From Neckera pumila (lineage: Eukaryota; Streptophyta; Bryopsida; Hypnales; Neckeraceae): DNA of 64,000 bases. The position numbers and the translations under genes are program-made. Below, in pieces: positions 32,379 to 44,591 of this stretch. Location of the stretch: NCBI GenBank assembly GCA_963969595.1, contig OZ018411.1, positions 10,790,501 to 10,854,500 on the forward strand. The letters are read 5' to 3'. The notes under the pieces were generated by a model. The model saw nothing but the letters and a program-made list of their open reading frames with translations, made no database searches and was not told the origin of the DNA. Within the stretch, counting starts at the first letter, position 1; every line of letters begins with the position of its first letter.

Positions 32379-34051
32379 TTAACCCCAGGAGTTCCATGAC
32401 TATGTTTTCACCAAAATCACTCAAAAATTGCCATTTTTAGAACAAGTACCAAATTTTTGAAAAAAAAACTTTTTTTGACACATGTAACCATAGGATCTTG
32501 TAGTAAACTGACTTGAAAATACGTAGTAAAAATTTCAGAAATTTCCACCACGTGGATTGCAAATACAAGCATTCCAATTCACAAAAATCATTTTTTTGGC
32601 CCTGCAAAAAACAAGGCAGCTGCACTTCACAAGCTCACTTTTCTACAAAAAAATGTCCAAAATGGTGGTGCTTCTTTGTATTCGTTTTTCTAAACAAGTT
32701 GGCCACATGCTTGAAAATTTCACATCATTTAAATTTGTACAACATGTAGGGAAAAAATACTGACTAGAAAGAAGTAGAGAATGATTCAAAATACTAAATT
32801 GTTAAGAATTTAATTATGGGTGATTGCATTTAAGCCCTGTCTTATTTTACACTTTTACAAATTTGCGTACATGACTCACTTATTACGCAAATTTTTTTTT
32901 TGGCTATAACTTTTGTGTTTTAGCTTCAAATGAATCAAGATTTCTGGAGAAGGTACTCATGATTGTTATACACCTTTCCTAATTTTTTCCTAATTTCTAA
33001 AAATAGTTTACTATCCAAAAATAGACCCCAAATGAATGTCACACTTTGTAGTTTAGGGATTTTTAGTACTATGGAGTATTTTTTTTTTAGTGATTTTGAG
33101 CTGAAATTTGGATGAGATGGTCTTCTAGTAGACTTTTAGCTCTCCAAGGAAGGGATTTAAAAAAAAGTTAATTTTGTGTAGTGTGGAAGTCTACAAAGTG
33201 AGCTTCTTTCTATTTGCATTTCGAAACACATAAAACATTATTTTGGTGGGTTTTTTGGTGAATGACCATTTCCATAGAGCTGTTGCAAATGGCCAGTTTT
33301 GAATTTGTGTGTTTACTTATTTTTACTATTTTTCCCTGATCAAAATATGAAGGTATGTATTTTCTTGTGACTTAGCACTTTTCAAGTTCTCCTACTTCGA
33401 GAATTTTCTGTGAAATTCCTTCCCCAGGAACCTTCATCTTAAAGGTATATACATTAGTCATATTTTTTGAATTTTTTAAAAATTAGTTTCTAATTTTCAC
33501 GTATTCCCAAAAGAATCAGCCAAACGCAACATAGTATAGGTCTTTCTGGCAATCACCCTTACAAAATTGAAAAATGCCAATTCCAACGGTGTAATGTTGT
33601 AATAAACAATTTACATCCTATGATTTTATTTTTTTCTACAAAATATTGAAAATTGAGTAAGATAAAGGACTTCAAAGTTTATCTTAGATTAAAGAATCTA
33701 TAACTGTCTACAAACAAAAATCCTTATAACTTTTGAGTCATTGATTAAAATGGAACAATTCAAGGCTTTCCACATGTATATAACTCTAGAAAACCAATTT
33801 CAAATTTTTGTTTCGAAAAAAAGTGATTTTTTCCTGATTTGCCCGAATTGCCCAAGTTAAAAACAAACGACATATTATGCAATAATTTTTTAACCATGTA
33901 GTCAAAAGTTATGAAAATGGTTGGTCCTTAAAGTTATTCCTTGTCTCCACCTAGTAAAATTTGGGCCAAAAATACGGAAATCTCTAGTCACACGTACTTG
34001 CCCAAAATTTATTTGTTGCCAAAAAATGCATGTTGGTCCTTTAGGGATTAA
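32379..34051 (+). mobile_element. Family B element interrupted by a TIR element (B4)
   Basis: TTAACCCCAGGAGTTCCATG opens and GGTCCTTTAGGGATTAA closes. Of 1673 bp, about 740 (32818-33558) is an insertion; the rest is a standard B in the same orientation as B1. A frame of about 78 codons at 32513-32749 is the best-kept copy of a small ORF also open in B5 and B6. Confidence 0.8.
32818..33558. mobile_element. TIR element nested in B4 (741 bp)
   Basis: Perfect 10-bp inverted termini GGGTGATTGC / GCAATCACCC, with TTAT and TTAC on the two sides matching TTATGG in uninterrupted B copies; a TTA target duplication fits PIF/Harbinger. Non-coding. The rest of the ends do not pair well, so the superfamily is tentative. 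Confidence 0.65.
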
Positions 34052-35916
34052 AGTACTGGTACCCTCAAAGAAGTCTTGCAACCCCAATATGAAGCTTGTC
34101 ATATTTTTCCATTTAAACTCCATTTTAAGAATATCCTTTCAAAACTATTTTATTAAATCTATTGCTTCATGGAGCTTTAATCAATGTACAAAAGTTGAAA
34201 GTCTGAAAATAGAAATTATATTTTTGGTGAGTTCTTTTGTTTGTCTTTCAAATAATAACTAATTGAAATATATGTGTGATGACTTTCTAAGATTTGAATG
34301 CACATGTATTTAGGAAACTTCATAGTTCACATCTTTCATATTATAAAGGCTCACAATATGTAGGTAAAATTTCTTCTATGTAGATTTATATATTTTGCAA
34401 TTTTCTTTCATATACTTTCAAGACAAAGGAAAACTAGCTCATGTAAAAAAAAACCTGAATAAACATTGTCAACTACAGGGTATCATTAGAAAGCTTTAGT
34501 GTAGTAGAAGCCTACCACAACATGAAGTTTACAATATGTCTTGTTCACTCACAACTACTTTGCACAACAAACTGGTACATCCACTACCATTAAGTACTAC
34601 CACCTCGAGCTACTATTACAGCTTCCATTTGGTTTGGCATTGTAGAAATCAACTTTCAAATATTTTCTTGAGGTATATCTTCCTATGCCAAATTCACTGA
34701 TGTGCATATTTGATCTTTGTTATGGGGTCTACATTTGTTTTGCATTTAATCTTCAACTTGCTTCCACATGTTTTCTATAGGATCAAAGTCAAAAGAATCT
34801 GGTGTTCATTCAATGAATTTATATGATGTCATGGTGCAAAGTTAACTAACACTACTTAGTACTTTACAAAGTTTGCTTATAGAACTCCTAGCAACATAGT
34901 GTATACAATATCTTCAACAAACATCAATCTTTTCTTACAAAACTTCTAGGCTATGTTAACAAGCAACAATCACTAGAAGTATGCATGCTATAATGTTGAT
35001 CCTCTCAACTCCAAAGCCAGTTGAAAGCCACTAACTGTGATCTCCTACAATGAAATTTTAAAGTGTAGCATTGTACCTTTAAATTGAGCTTAGTGTTTCC
35101 AAAATCAACCGCTTTTCACAAAGAGAAGTATTTCTAAAAAGTAAAATGAGTCACAACGAGGTACATGACTCACCTTGTCTAAGGCAACAAATCTCAATCA
35201 AAGATTTGAATTTACCTACCACAAATATGTTTTGTAATCAAACTATTTGGCTGAGAACCAAAGATAGGGGTGCAAGACTTCTTGGAGGGTGTTGCACATC
35301 AATTCTTGCAAGATCTTTGATATCCTTCTACCATAGTTGTAGAGCATGGTTGACAAAAAAAATTCTAAAAATAGATGCCAAAATTTTAGGGTTTTTTTTT
35401 TCTCAAAAAAATAAATATATAGTAAAACAACAAAATAGATAATATAATATATTTTTAGTTATATTATTATATGGTGCATCTGAGTTATGAGATTTGGAGC
35501 AATTGACATGTATGTTGTCTAAACTTTTTTTTTATTTTTTTAAGCAATACTATTGAGTCATCGATGATGTAAGTTATGGGTATTGAGCTGCAAATTATTG
35601 GCTGCAAATCTGAGATGTAAAATTGATGTGCAAGAAACAGTCTACTTGAAACTGAAATTTAATTTTAGCTATCCTCAGACTCTAAGATGTATTGAAGCGC
35701 AACAAGAAGAAAGATTGCCCTGTTGTCATGTTAGTTAAAATAAAATAGAGCAAATTCTTGAAAGAGATTTTTTTGTACTGCCCATTTGTAACCTCAGATC
35801 TATTCCAGTCTTAGTTTTTAGAGCTTTGTGCACTTGAATGTCACAAAATAGGTTGCTATGAAAGAGGTCAATTAAACCTATTTGACCATAAAGTGCTTAC
35901 GCAAAGCCACACACAA
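34052..35916. other. AT-rich intergenic, no gene supported
   Basis: No terminal repeats or recognisable coding sequence. A 98-codon frame at 35146-35442 ends in low-complexity sequence and has no known motif. A region near 34600-35100 has a slightly more even base composition but is closed by stops in all frames. Confidence 0.4.
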
Positions 35917-35918
35917 TA

Positions 35919-36359
35919 AGGTAAAAGACCCCATTGCGGTCAGAATTAGGAGTGTGCCTATATGCCATTGCTGAAATTTTTCAAATTTTTTCCCACACAA
36001 AGATGAGTGTGAGAGACAGTGAGGGCATTTGAAATTATATTTTTTGGACTAAGTATGAATTAGTTCTGAATTTTTGAAGTGATCAGCCCATAGGAGTCTG
36101 TAGGCTACTTCATGACCAACAAAATCTGAATCCAATATGGTCATCTTCCTACCCAATGTAGTCACAACACTTTCAAACATGGAAGACCTAAAAAGTCAAT
36201 TTTTACAAAAAAATTTACATTGAAAATTTGGAAATACCTATTGAGGTCACTAATTACTCCATAACTACCATGTAAGGCATTGATAGTGGTCTAAAAAACC
36301 ACAATGGGGTCATTAGGTGTCCATCATGGGTCATTTGACCGCAATGGGGTCATTTACCT
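35919..36359. mobile_element. Family N, TA-flanked element (441 bp)
   Basis: Termini AGGTAAAAGACCCCATTGCG and its inverted partner (CGCAATGGGGTCATTTACCT), with TA at 35917-35918 and 36360-36361. The interior contains the R core (GAATTAGTTCTGAATTTTTG). The AGGTA terminus groups it with O and P. Confidence 0.75.
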
Positions 36360-36392
36360 TACCTGCACAATGAAGTTTGATGCCATTATTGT

Positions 36393-37135
36393 TTAACCCC
36401 TAAATGACGGACCCATGATCATTGATTTCAAACCTCACTGTTCATCACTCAATTTGCTACCATTTTGCAACTAGATATGTACGGAAAATTTTATTTTTAT
36501 TTTTTAGAGATGAAAGTACATGTCTTCTTTACTTTTGAAAAAATTTAGATTTTTTGGTGGAAAATTAAATTTTTTAAAAATTTTAGAAGAAAAAGTGAAG
36601 GAAAATTATAATAAATAGAAAAACATTTAAAAAAATCTGAAAATTTCACCATAAGTGTATATCACAATGACAAACATCATGGTGTAAACTCAACATCCGT
36701 GTCATTCTATAATTAGAAAATAATAGACATTGAAAATACACCCAATGTTCAAATTGCAATAAAATATGCAATATTAGGAATTATTTCAAACTTCAAATTG
36801 GAGGTGAAACTAGAATAGATGACCTTCATTTTGTTAGCTTGACTCAAACTCAAAAAATATCAATTTTGTGGAGAAATTTCAGATTTAAAGCAAGGAGCAA
36901 CAACTTTCCAAAATACACTAAAATAACATATTTTGTGATCCGTTTTTTTAATAGCTTCTCATTTCCATGAAGACAAAAATTGGAAAGAGTACAAACTCAA
37001 TTGGATACTCTTCATAATCCAATGTGAAAGGTCAACAAGAAAAAGAAAGATGAAAAAATGCTTTTGAACTCTTTTGGCTCAACAATATTGTCGTTGGAAT
37101 GCCACAGAATGGCGTCCGCGGCATTCCAGGGTTAA
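36393..37135. mobile_element. Family D TTAA-flanked element (D2)
   Basis: TTAACCCCTAAATGACGGAC at the left and GCGGCATTCCAGGGTTAA at the right, 743 bp. The left end is related to D1 (GACGGACC). Interior is non-coding. Confidence 0.6.
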
Positions 37136-37218
37136 GTTACACTCCATCCAAACAAACTCCCTCTAGACAAGCAGAAAGCGAAAAATTTCTTGTTCAGAAT
37201 TCTCAAGGGTCATACTAA

Positions 37219-38723
37219 GGGCCGCTTTACACCTAGAGGTCGGGCCAATTTTTTTTCAAGCCAATTGCACAAATTTCATCCCCATTTGTGTTGGAGGCTG
37301 GCTTCAACTATCCATTAGAATAAGATTATAACAGGGGCCAATTTTTTCATATGTAATGGCCTTAACCCCTAAAGCCCTGAACATGCTTTTTTGAGAATAT
37401 AGCTTTTGGGGGCAGCTCACTATGAGTGGAGTTTTTATTTTTTTTCTTTCAGATTTTCACACAACATTTTTCCAAGGAGTAGCTTTAGGGCCCAACAATT
37501 TTCATAACTTTTGACTACATGATTAAAAAGTTATTGCATGATATGTCATTTTCATTGCTCGGCGGGCAGTCCGAGCAGCAAAAAAAACTTCTTTAAAAAT
37601 CACTTTTAAAAAATATAAAATTTTGAAATTGGTTCTTTAGATTTATATATAGGCGGGAAGCTTTGAATCATTCCATTTGGATCTATGAGTCAAAAGTTAT
37701 GAGGATTCTTAGTTTGAGGGTAGTTATAGAATCTCAACTCTAAAATAAACTTTGAAGTCCTTTATTTCACTCAATTTTCAATATTTTTGAAAAAAAATAA
37801 AAACATTGGGTGTAGATTGTTTATTACAACATTGCAACCGTTGGGATTGGCATTTTTCAATTCCATAAATGAATTCTTAACAATTTAGTGTTTTGAATCA
37901 TTCTCTACCTCTTCCTACTTACTATTTTTTTCCTATATGTTGTGCAATTCTAAATGATCTGAATTTTTTCAAGCATGTATCTAACTTGTCTAGGAAAATG
38001 AATCCAAAGAGTAACCACCATTTTGGACATTTTTTCATACAAATGTGACCTTGTGAAGGGAACTGCCCGTTTTTTTGCAGGGACAAAAAAAGGATTTTTG
38101 TCAAATCAAACGTTGTTATCTTGCAATCCACATGGTGGAAAATTTTGAAATTTTTCCACATCTTCTTAAACAAGTTTAGTACAAGATCCTATGGTTACAT
38201 GTGTCCAAAAATGCTTTTTTAATAAAAATTTGGCACTAGTATTAGAAATGGCAGTTTTCGAGCGTTTTTGGTGAAAACATAGTCAAAAACCTTTAGGGGT
38301 TAAGGCCAAGAAGTCAAGCTGATTCAATAAAACCTACAAAAGAGAGAAAGAGAGAGGGATTGAAATTTTCATGGCCACTTTACACCTAGAGGCCTGTCCA
38401 ATTCTCCATGAGGCCAATTGCACAAAATCCAATGGTAATGATTTGTTGAAAAAAATAGTATTTTACTAAAAAAAAATTTAATTGAAATCTGACATAGGCC
38501 CCGAGGCCAAGAATTGGCCTTCCATTTTTGGTGCACCCAATTCTGCGAGCTCTGATAATCTCAAATCATGTCTTTTTTGAATAAAAAATTCATCCCACCA
38601 TATTGGCTTGGCCTCTAAGTGCAAAGAGGTTAGGGCTAATTTCAGCCTTTTGTCCAATCAGAAGTCAAGACTTTGAACCTCTGACACAGAAAATTGGCCT
38701 GGCCTCTAAGTGTAAAGCGGCCC
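37219..38723. mobile_element. Family F, TAA-flanked Tourist-like element with nested B5
   Basis: Termini GGGCCGCTTTACACCTAGAG and CTCTAAGTGTAAAGCGGCCC are inverted, continuing inward to GGCCAA / TTGGCC. TAA at 37216-37218 and 38724-38726. A further internal copy of the terminal motif is at 38371. Without B5 it is about 577 bp. GGGCC ends and a TAA duplication fit PIF/Harbinger MITEs. Confidence 0.8.
37372..38303 (-). mobile_element. Family B element nested in F (B5)
   Basis: TTAACCCCTAAAGCCCTGAAC to CAAAAACCTTTAGGGGTTAA, 932 bp, inverted orientation. Carries an 83-codon minus-strand frame (37922-38173) with CKxxxF..KILFL, PSQGHICMKKCPKWW and GFIFLDKL, homologous to frames in B4 and B6. Confidence 0.85.
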
Positions 38724-38726
38724 TAA

Positions 38727-38935
38727 GTTACAGTAAAGCAATCTTTGGTCCTGGATCCCATCCATGGAATTTCAACCAAGCTGATGATTTTAAATTGAAT
38801 CCTGAAGCTGTTGCAGCACATTGGCCACAAATTTCTCTTTTTCTTTTTGCTATTGGTCTGGACATCACAACTGTCCTTGGTGAAGGCACAAACCTGAAGA
38901 TGCATATAGAAAAGTCTGGTCTACGTACAAGATAA
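38727..38935 (+). other. Open segment of unknown nature beside element F
   Basis: A plus-strand frame continues from F to the stop at 38933 and reads FGPGSHPWNFNQADDF, then AVAAHWPQISLFLFAIGLDI. This part lies outside F and has a more coding-like texture than the surrounding repeats, so it may be an exon or remnant of one. No family recognised, no splice partner found. Confidence 0.2.
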
Positions 38936-40059
38936 CGTGCATTAAAGTCTGTTTGTTTAAGGTTTATTTGAGTTTACAGTCTTGCACCATAAGAAACTTC
39001 AAGACTGAAAATAGGAAATTCATAGAGCAACTACGCTTTAATTTAAGTGTTCCCTAATACAGAGGTACATAATGCTTCCTTCAATAGGAGGAGTCACAAG
39101 TTATATATGGAATGCCAACGATGCTTCTATGCATTTGGAGAAACCTTATGTGCCCTTAGAGCTGAATAATAAGTATTAGATAACCAATGAGCTGCGCTAG
39201 CGGCGAATAGGTTATCATATATAATCGGTTGTACATTTTTCAATCACAACCTTGGATCTTCAAGATCCAAGGGTGTAGGAAGCAAGTTGAAAGGAAAGAA
39301 GGTTATGAGTTGCAACTTGTAATGGCAATGGTGATGGTTTGCCAATGGGACGGTGCCACATTAGCGTTGAAAAGTCAACAACCGGTTATGAGATCTTCAC
39401 CGACTTTGTTGAAGGTAGGAGCGACAGGTGCCCATTCACAATGTTCCACGTTGAGAGTTTCAAAAGTTCAAAAACATGAACAGGAGAGGGCTTTACAACT
39501 TTGACTCCCCTCTAATGTATCAATTGCATTTGTCAACGTACCGACAATGACCATATAGGAATGGATGCTTATGAAATCTTTTATTATATCAACTTCAAAA
39601 TTCATAACTAATTCCATAAAAGTTAAAAATATATGAAAAGAATGTCAATTCCATTCATTTGAAGGGAAATTTACACAAAATAATTTCAAGAAGTCCAACT
39701 CCCCTATACCGCATTGTAAATGGTTCCATTAACAACCTCCTCTCTTACATCATGCAATCCTGTTGTTGAACACCTTCAGGAGCCTCTGAAACTGTATAAG
39801 ACAATGGAAAGTCAGTCACCACTGCACACATACAAGTTTGTGGATGCAACATAACATTCAGTAGCCTTCAAAGAGGCTGCCTTTTCTTCCCTGGAGTCCT
39901 CATCTACGAAATTCATCCTCAAATAATTAATGTAAACTTAGGTACCAAAATAGTGGTAGTACATTATATTTTGTTTCATTTTCTTTGTTAATTTTAGGAC
40001 CACACATACAAATCAACAAATATTTGTAGAAAAGATGTTGACAAAGAATCCAATGAATA

Positions 40060-40260
40060 ATGGACAAATTCGAGAGAGGGGTTGGAATGGACATTTTCTT
40101 TAACATTTTAAAAAATCCTCTCTCAAATGTATTCATAAATTTTGACTGGAGATTCAAAATGCCAAGCAAATTTTTGGAGGTGAAACTTATCTTCATTCAC
40201 CAACTTTTTTTAGTTCAAAGTTTTATTTCTATGCTTAAATGGGGTTTGAAATTCTACTTT
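40060..40260 (+). repeat. Foldback X, single-arm copy
   Basis: Matches the right arm and loop of 20878-21229 in order: CCTCTCTC, GACTGGAGATTCAAAATGC, TTTTTGGAGGTGAAACTTA, TTTAGTTCAAAGTTT, then CTATGC..AAATGG. The opposite arm is not recognisable. Confidence 0.55.
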
Positions 40261-40630
40261 TAACGCTAATCTTTGTTTTTGACTTAACTATGAGTGCTTG
40301 AGAAACTACAAATTCAAATTATTTATCCCACATGGGCTGTTCTACCTTCTACCACCCCATGTATATATAGAGAGAGTTGTCTTTTCAATTGAAAACACAA
40401 AATATGAAGGACAATCCCATCCAGTTGATGAAATTCAAGCATTGAGATAATTGATCTCTATAAATTGATTGTCATTTTGAATAAGTTTGCTATTTTATTT
40501 ACAGCTTTAATTTAGAGCACTTAATTTGTTGTTAACCCCAATGTGTAGTTGCGACCTTATAATTGACTCAGGCCCCTTCCTAGATTCTAACAAGTTCCGC
40601 CAAGTGTCCTTGTAGTTACTGATTTGGTAT

Positions 40631-40681
40631 GGAATATACCACACCATTTCATCCCTCAGATGAAATGATGTGGTACATTCC
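40631..40681. repeat. Hairpin, 23-bp arms, 5-nt loop
   Basis: Arms GGAATATACCACACC...ATC and its inverse match at 21 of 23 positions, with the loop CCTCA at 40654-40658. Possibly the core of a small palindromic element. Confidence 0.75.
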
Positions 40682-41793
40682 ACATCATTCCGTCCAGGGA
40701 AGGCAATAGTAGTGACTGCTACTAAATGTAATGAACTCTAAAGTCCTCTACTGACCACATTTTTTATTTTTTATTCTTTTTAACAAATGGAAAAACCATT
40801 GCATTAAAAAAGAAAATACCATACAAAACAGCCAAGCTAAAGGCTAGGCAATGAAGAGAAATGAGCACAAACAACAGAAAAAACAGGGCAAAAACTACAA
40901 AAAGGAGCTTGACGGAGGAGGACTCTTGGTCCTTATTATGTAGTTACCATTCCCACATGCTAAATAGGAGATTGAAGCCAAATACTATCAAAATTCAGCC
41001 AGATTGAACTGTCTTGTTGGGGATGATGACTACTCACCAAGGCTTTTTTTTCATTTTTTAAGAAGTGCCATAGTGGCGACATAAACTTTTGCAGTTGTGC
41101 TTCAAATTTCAACATTCATCCGTATTAGATAGAAAATATACACATCACATGTCTATAATTCGGTTTTCATCCACAATCTAGCAATTTCATCCAGCTTTTT
41201 TTTACTTTGAATTCTTTTTGGCGATTTCATCCAAGTTTTTTGCCATTTCTTTTACCAGTTTTTAGCCAGATTATTTTTTCTGGTGCAATCTGGCACCAGA
41301 AAACCAAAAAAAAAAAGCCCTGCTACTGACCACATTTTAGCTTTCCAGAAATGTCCCCTCCCGATGATATGAATGCAAGGATCCTGCCCACTCATAACTG
41401 CCATACAAACAAACAGAGTACTGTAATAATACCAAGATCACTGCTGCAGACAAGTGAGACAAGTGCTACAAACAGTAACAAAATTGCAAAACCACCACTC
41501 CAGTACCCAAATCCAGAGAGATGGTGTCAATCTCACTGCACGCAGGAGACCGCAATTCAGATGTGAGCAAGCTCAGAGCCTCAGAATCAGAGTTGTTGGG
41601 CTTACAATCTTACAATCTTCACACAAATTTGTTTTGTACTATTTGTTTTTTTGGAAACAAATGAACCTTTTATGACCAATATTGTATTCACTCAAATTGA
41701 ATAAGTTGCTTTCAGGAAGAAACAGAGTATTGATGCAACACTCTGTTGCGTCTCACCACTGCAGGTCTTTTGCTTAGCACATCAAGTATGAGG

Positions 41794-41928
41794 GCCTCTT
41801 CACACTATCTCCGTCCAAGTCGAGAGTCTGTCGTTTCCACCAATCATATTGTAGGGTTCGTTGGTTCCACCAATCATATTGCAGAGTCCCACGGCCTCTC
41901 GACTTGGACAGCCATAGTGTGAAGAGGC
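41794..41928. mobile_element. hAT-like MITE (135 bp)
   Basis: Perfect 15-bp termini GCCTCTTCACACTAT / ATAGTGTGAAGAGGC, with further inner pairing (CCAAGTCGAGAG / CTCTCGACTTGG). Flanks TATGAGG (41787-41793) and TATGAAG (41929-41935) match 6 of 7, close to the 8-bp duplication of hAT elements. Two direct copies of CCACCAATCATATTG lie inside. Confidence 0.6.
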
Positions 41929-42530
41929 TATGAAGCCATTGATAGCTAAGCTTAATGACGGGTGGTTAGACACCGTTGTTTGCAAGTCGGATTGTTCACG
42001 GCATGTTGGGCTTGGAGGTCTAGAAGCTCCAACTTTGGCAGAGTTAGAAGTGAAGGAGACACAAAGAAGACAAACATCCCAATTTCCAATAACCTCATCT
42101 AAGGTAGAAACACCCAAAACCGTCCATATAAGCAATTCAGCATAGTTGGAGGTACCTTTTCCTAAAAATAATATTTTTGTATTATTAGAAAGTGAAAATC
42201 ATGAATATTAAGAAAAAAAAATAGATTTTTCGGTTGTAGTATGTAATTTCTATGATTTTTTTAAGTGGCGGCTCCCTAGACCACTAAAATTGTCACATAG
42301 GTGGATCCAAAACTGAAGTCTGCAAGAATTAGTGAAAACTAATGACCCAAAACTGTCAATAAATGAGAGTTAGGTATGTTTCCTTCAAATGCGTCAGCAA
42401 ATGAAAGTTAAGCCTTTCAAGAACACATTCATGGGAAGTCTAGGGACAAATTTAGTGACAATCTAGGCTATAGGAATGGGAACAAGTGCACTACCTTAAA
42501 TTGGAATATTGGAATCAATGAGCCCCAATA

Positions 42531-42757
42531 CTCCCTCACTACCACTAAAACCCTCCAAATTTGTTTAGGGTTTGTACCACTAAAATGCTCAATTTATTGA
42601 TTTTGATCATTTAGAAAGCAATGTAGAATCCAAATCACATGCATATCCACTTTGCCTCCCTATTTCTCAACAATTAACAATCGAAATCAATAAATGGAAC
42701 CTTTTAAGTGGTGCAAATCTTAAACTGATTTGGAGGGTTTTAGTCGGACTAAAGGAG
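42531..42757. mobile_element. Stowaway-like MITE (227 bp)
   Basis: CTCCCTCACTACCACTAAAA at the left pairs with ACTAAAGGAG at the right, and about 70 bp of each arm are inverted copies (AAAACCCTCCAAAT, TTTATTGATTT). TA at 42529-42530 and 42758-42759. The CTCCCT terminus and TA target are those of plant Stowaway/mariner MITEs. Confidence 0.75.
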
Positions 42758-42759
42758 TA

Positions 42760-43675
42760 CTTCACAATTGTTAACTCTCAAACTGAATATTGAAATTGAT
42801 GCACGGAGTTGTGGGATTATTACTTAGGGTTCAGGACTCTATTTGGGTCAGTATCAATTATTTCTTACTATGTATAAATTTCTTATGTAGCTTCAAAGTG
42901 GAAAATTGGAGACCACTATGAATAACTTCAACTTTAAATGAATATTAGTCACATGCATATTAGTGAATGTTTCCCATCTTCCTTCCCATAGTCATTTAGG
43001 CAAGTCATGCTTACACCTCTTGCTAAATAAACATAATTAGTACACCAAGTGCATGAAATAGGTGAGTTTGTTGTTGATGACAAAATTAGATGCTTTAAAA
43101 ACTTGAAGGTTGAACACCACTTTTTTGTAGCTATAGAGGTGAGATGTGCAATCTTCAAACAAAAAAACAAAAAATTACAATAATGTCCTTTCATGAACAT
43201 TCTTTGTCTTGATCGTAACCTATAAGTTATCTAACTTATACTTTATATATACATAAATTTCAATTTTAAAAAATCAATTTCTTTGAAAAAATTTAGGCTA
43301 CCCAAAGTCTCCCATTTTGTGCTTAGCCATATATAATTTTCTTACCAAGTTCCAATGAATAAAGAAATAAGATTATTATAAACCTAGCTCATCCTATACT
43401 TTCAAGGAAGCTTTAAAAACACTATAAAATTGACATTGTGGTAAGCGATCCAAAATTCTAAAAATGATAATTTAGGACTTCAAATCTTTAGGAGTAAAAG
43501 TTTATGACACAAAAATCTACTGCATACCAGAGTTCATCATCTTTGGGGTCTTGTTTCTTCTCTACTTATTCATGGTTGTTCAAATGTTTATGAAAAGCAT
43601 CTGTTTGATGCTAAAAGAGCCCATGAGAAAAAAATCTTGAGAGGCAAGTTAAGTTAGTAAGCTTTGAGGACAACT
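42760..43675. other. Intergenic, no gene seen
   Basis: AT-rich, with stops in all frames and no clear terminal repeats. Confidence 0.45.
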
Positions 43676-44591
43676 TTACCCCCTAGAGTTCCATGACTAT
43701 GCTTTATCAAAAATGCTCAAAAACTGCTATTTTTAGGGAATTTTTTTTTTTTGACACATGTAACCATAGAATAATGTTGTAGTATAATGACTTGAGAACA
43801 AGTGACAAAAGTTTCAAAATTTTTGACCGTGTGGATTGCAAGATATAAGCATTCAAATTCACTGAAATTCTTTTTTTCGCCCTGCCAAAAACAGGGCAGC
43901 TGCACTTCACAAGCTCACTTTTCCATGAAAAAATGTCCAAAATGGTGGTGCTTCTTTGGTTTTATTTTTCTAGACAAGTTGGCTACATGCTTGAAAATTT
44001 CACATCATTTGGAATTGTACAACATATAGGAAAAGAATAGTAAGTACAAAGAAGTAGAGAATGATTCAAAATACAAAATTGTTAAGATTTTATTTATGGA
44101 ATTGAAAAATGCCAATTCCAATGGTACAATGTTGTAATAAACAATCTACATCCTATGATTTTATTTCTTTCAAAAAATCTTGAAAATTGAGTAAGATAAA
44201 GGACTTCAAAGTTGATTTTAGAGTAGAATCCATAATTGCCCTCAAACAAAAAATCCTCATAACTTTTGGTTCATTGATGAAACAAATGGAATGATTGAAA
44301 GCTTTCCACGTACATATAACTCTAGAACCCAAATTTCAAATTTTTGTTTTTGAAAAAAGTGATTTTTTCTAGATCTGCTTGGGCAACTTGAGTTGAGAAA
44401 CAAACTATTGTATTATGCAATAACTTTTTAACCATGTAGTCAAAAGTTAAGAAAATGATTGGGCCTTAAAGCTATTCCTTGTCCACACCTTCTATTAAAA
44501 TTTGGGTAAAAAATATAGAAATATCTAGTCACACGTACTTGCCCAAATTTCTATGTAGCTAAAAAACGCATGTTGTTCCTTTCGGGGTTAA
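43676..44591 (+). mobile_element. Family B element (B6)
   Basis: TTACCCCCTAGAGTTCCATG to TGTTCCTTTCGGGGTTAA, 916 bp, same orientation as B1 and B4. All landmarks present. A plus-strand frame at 43802-44029 encodes GSCTSQAHFSMKKCPKWW and FIFLDKLATCLK, matching B4 and B5. Confidence 0.8.

Larger units (their letters stand above)
38936..41786. other. Intergenic with repeat fragments and hairpins
   Basis: No gene could be supported. Seen: an R core near 39590, an 11-bp-arm palindrome at about 39246-39268 (CCTTGGATCTT / AAGATCCAAGG), a single-arm copy of foldback X at 40060-40260, and a hairpin at 40631-40681. Short frames at 39229-39504 and 41351-41675 show no motif. Confidence 0.4.

Noticed and set aside
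40631..40681. Rho-independent terminator
   Set aside because: A stem-loop is present, but there is no following T run and the context is eukaryotic intergenic DNA.
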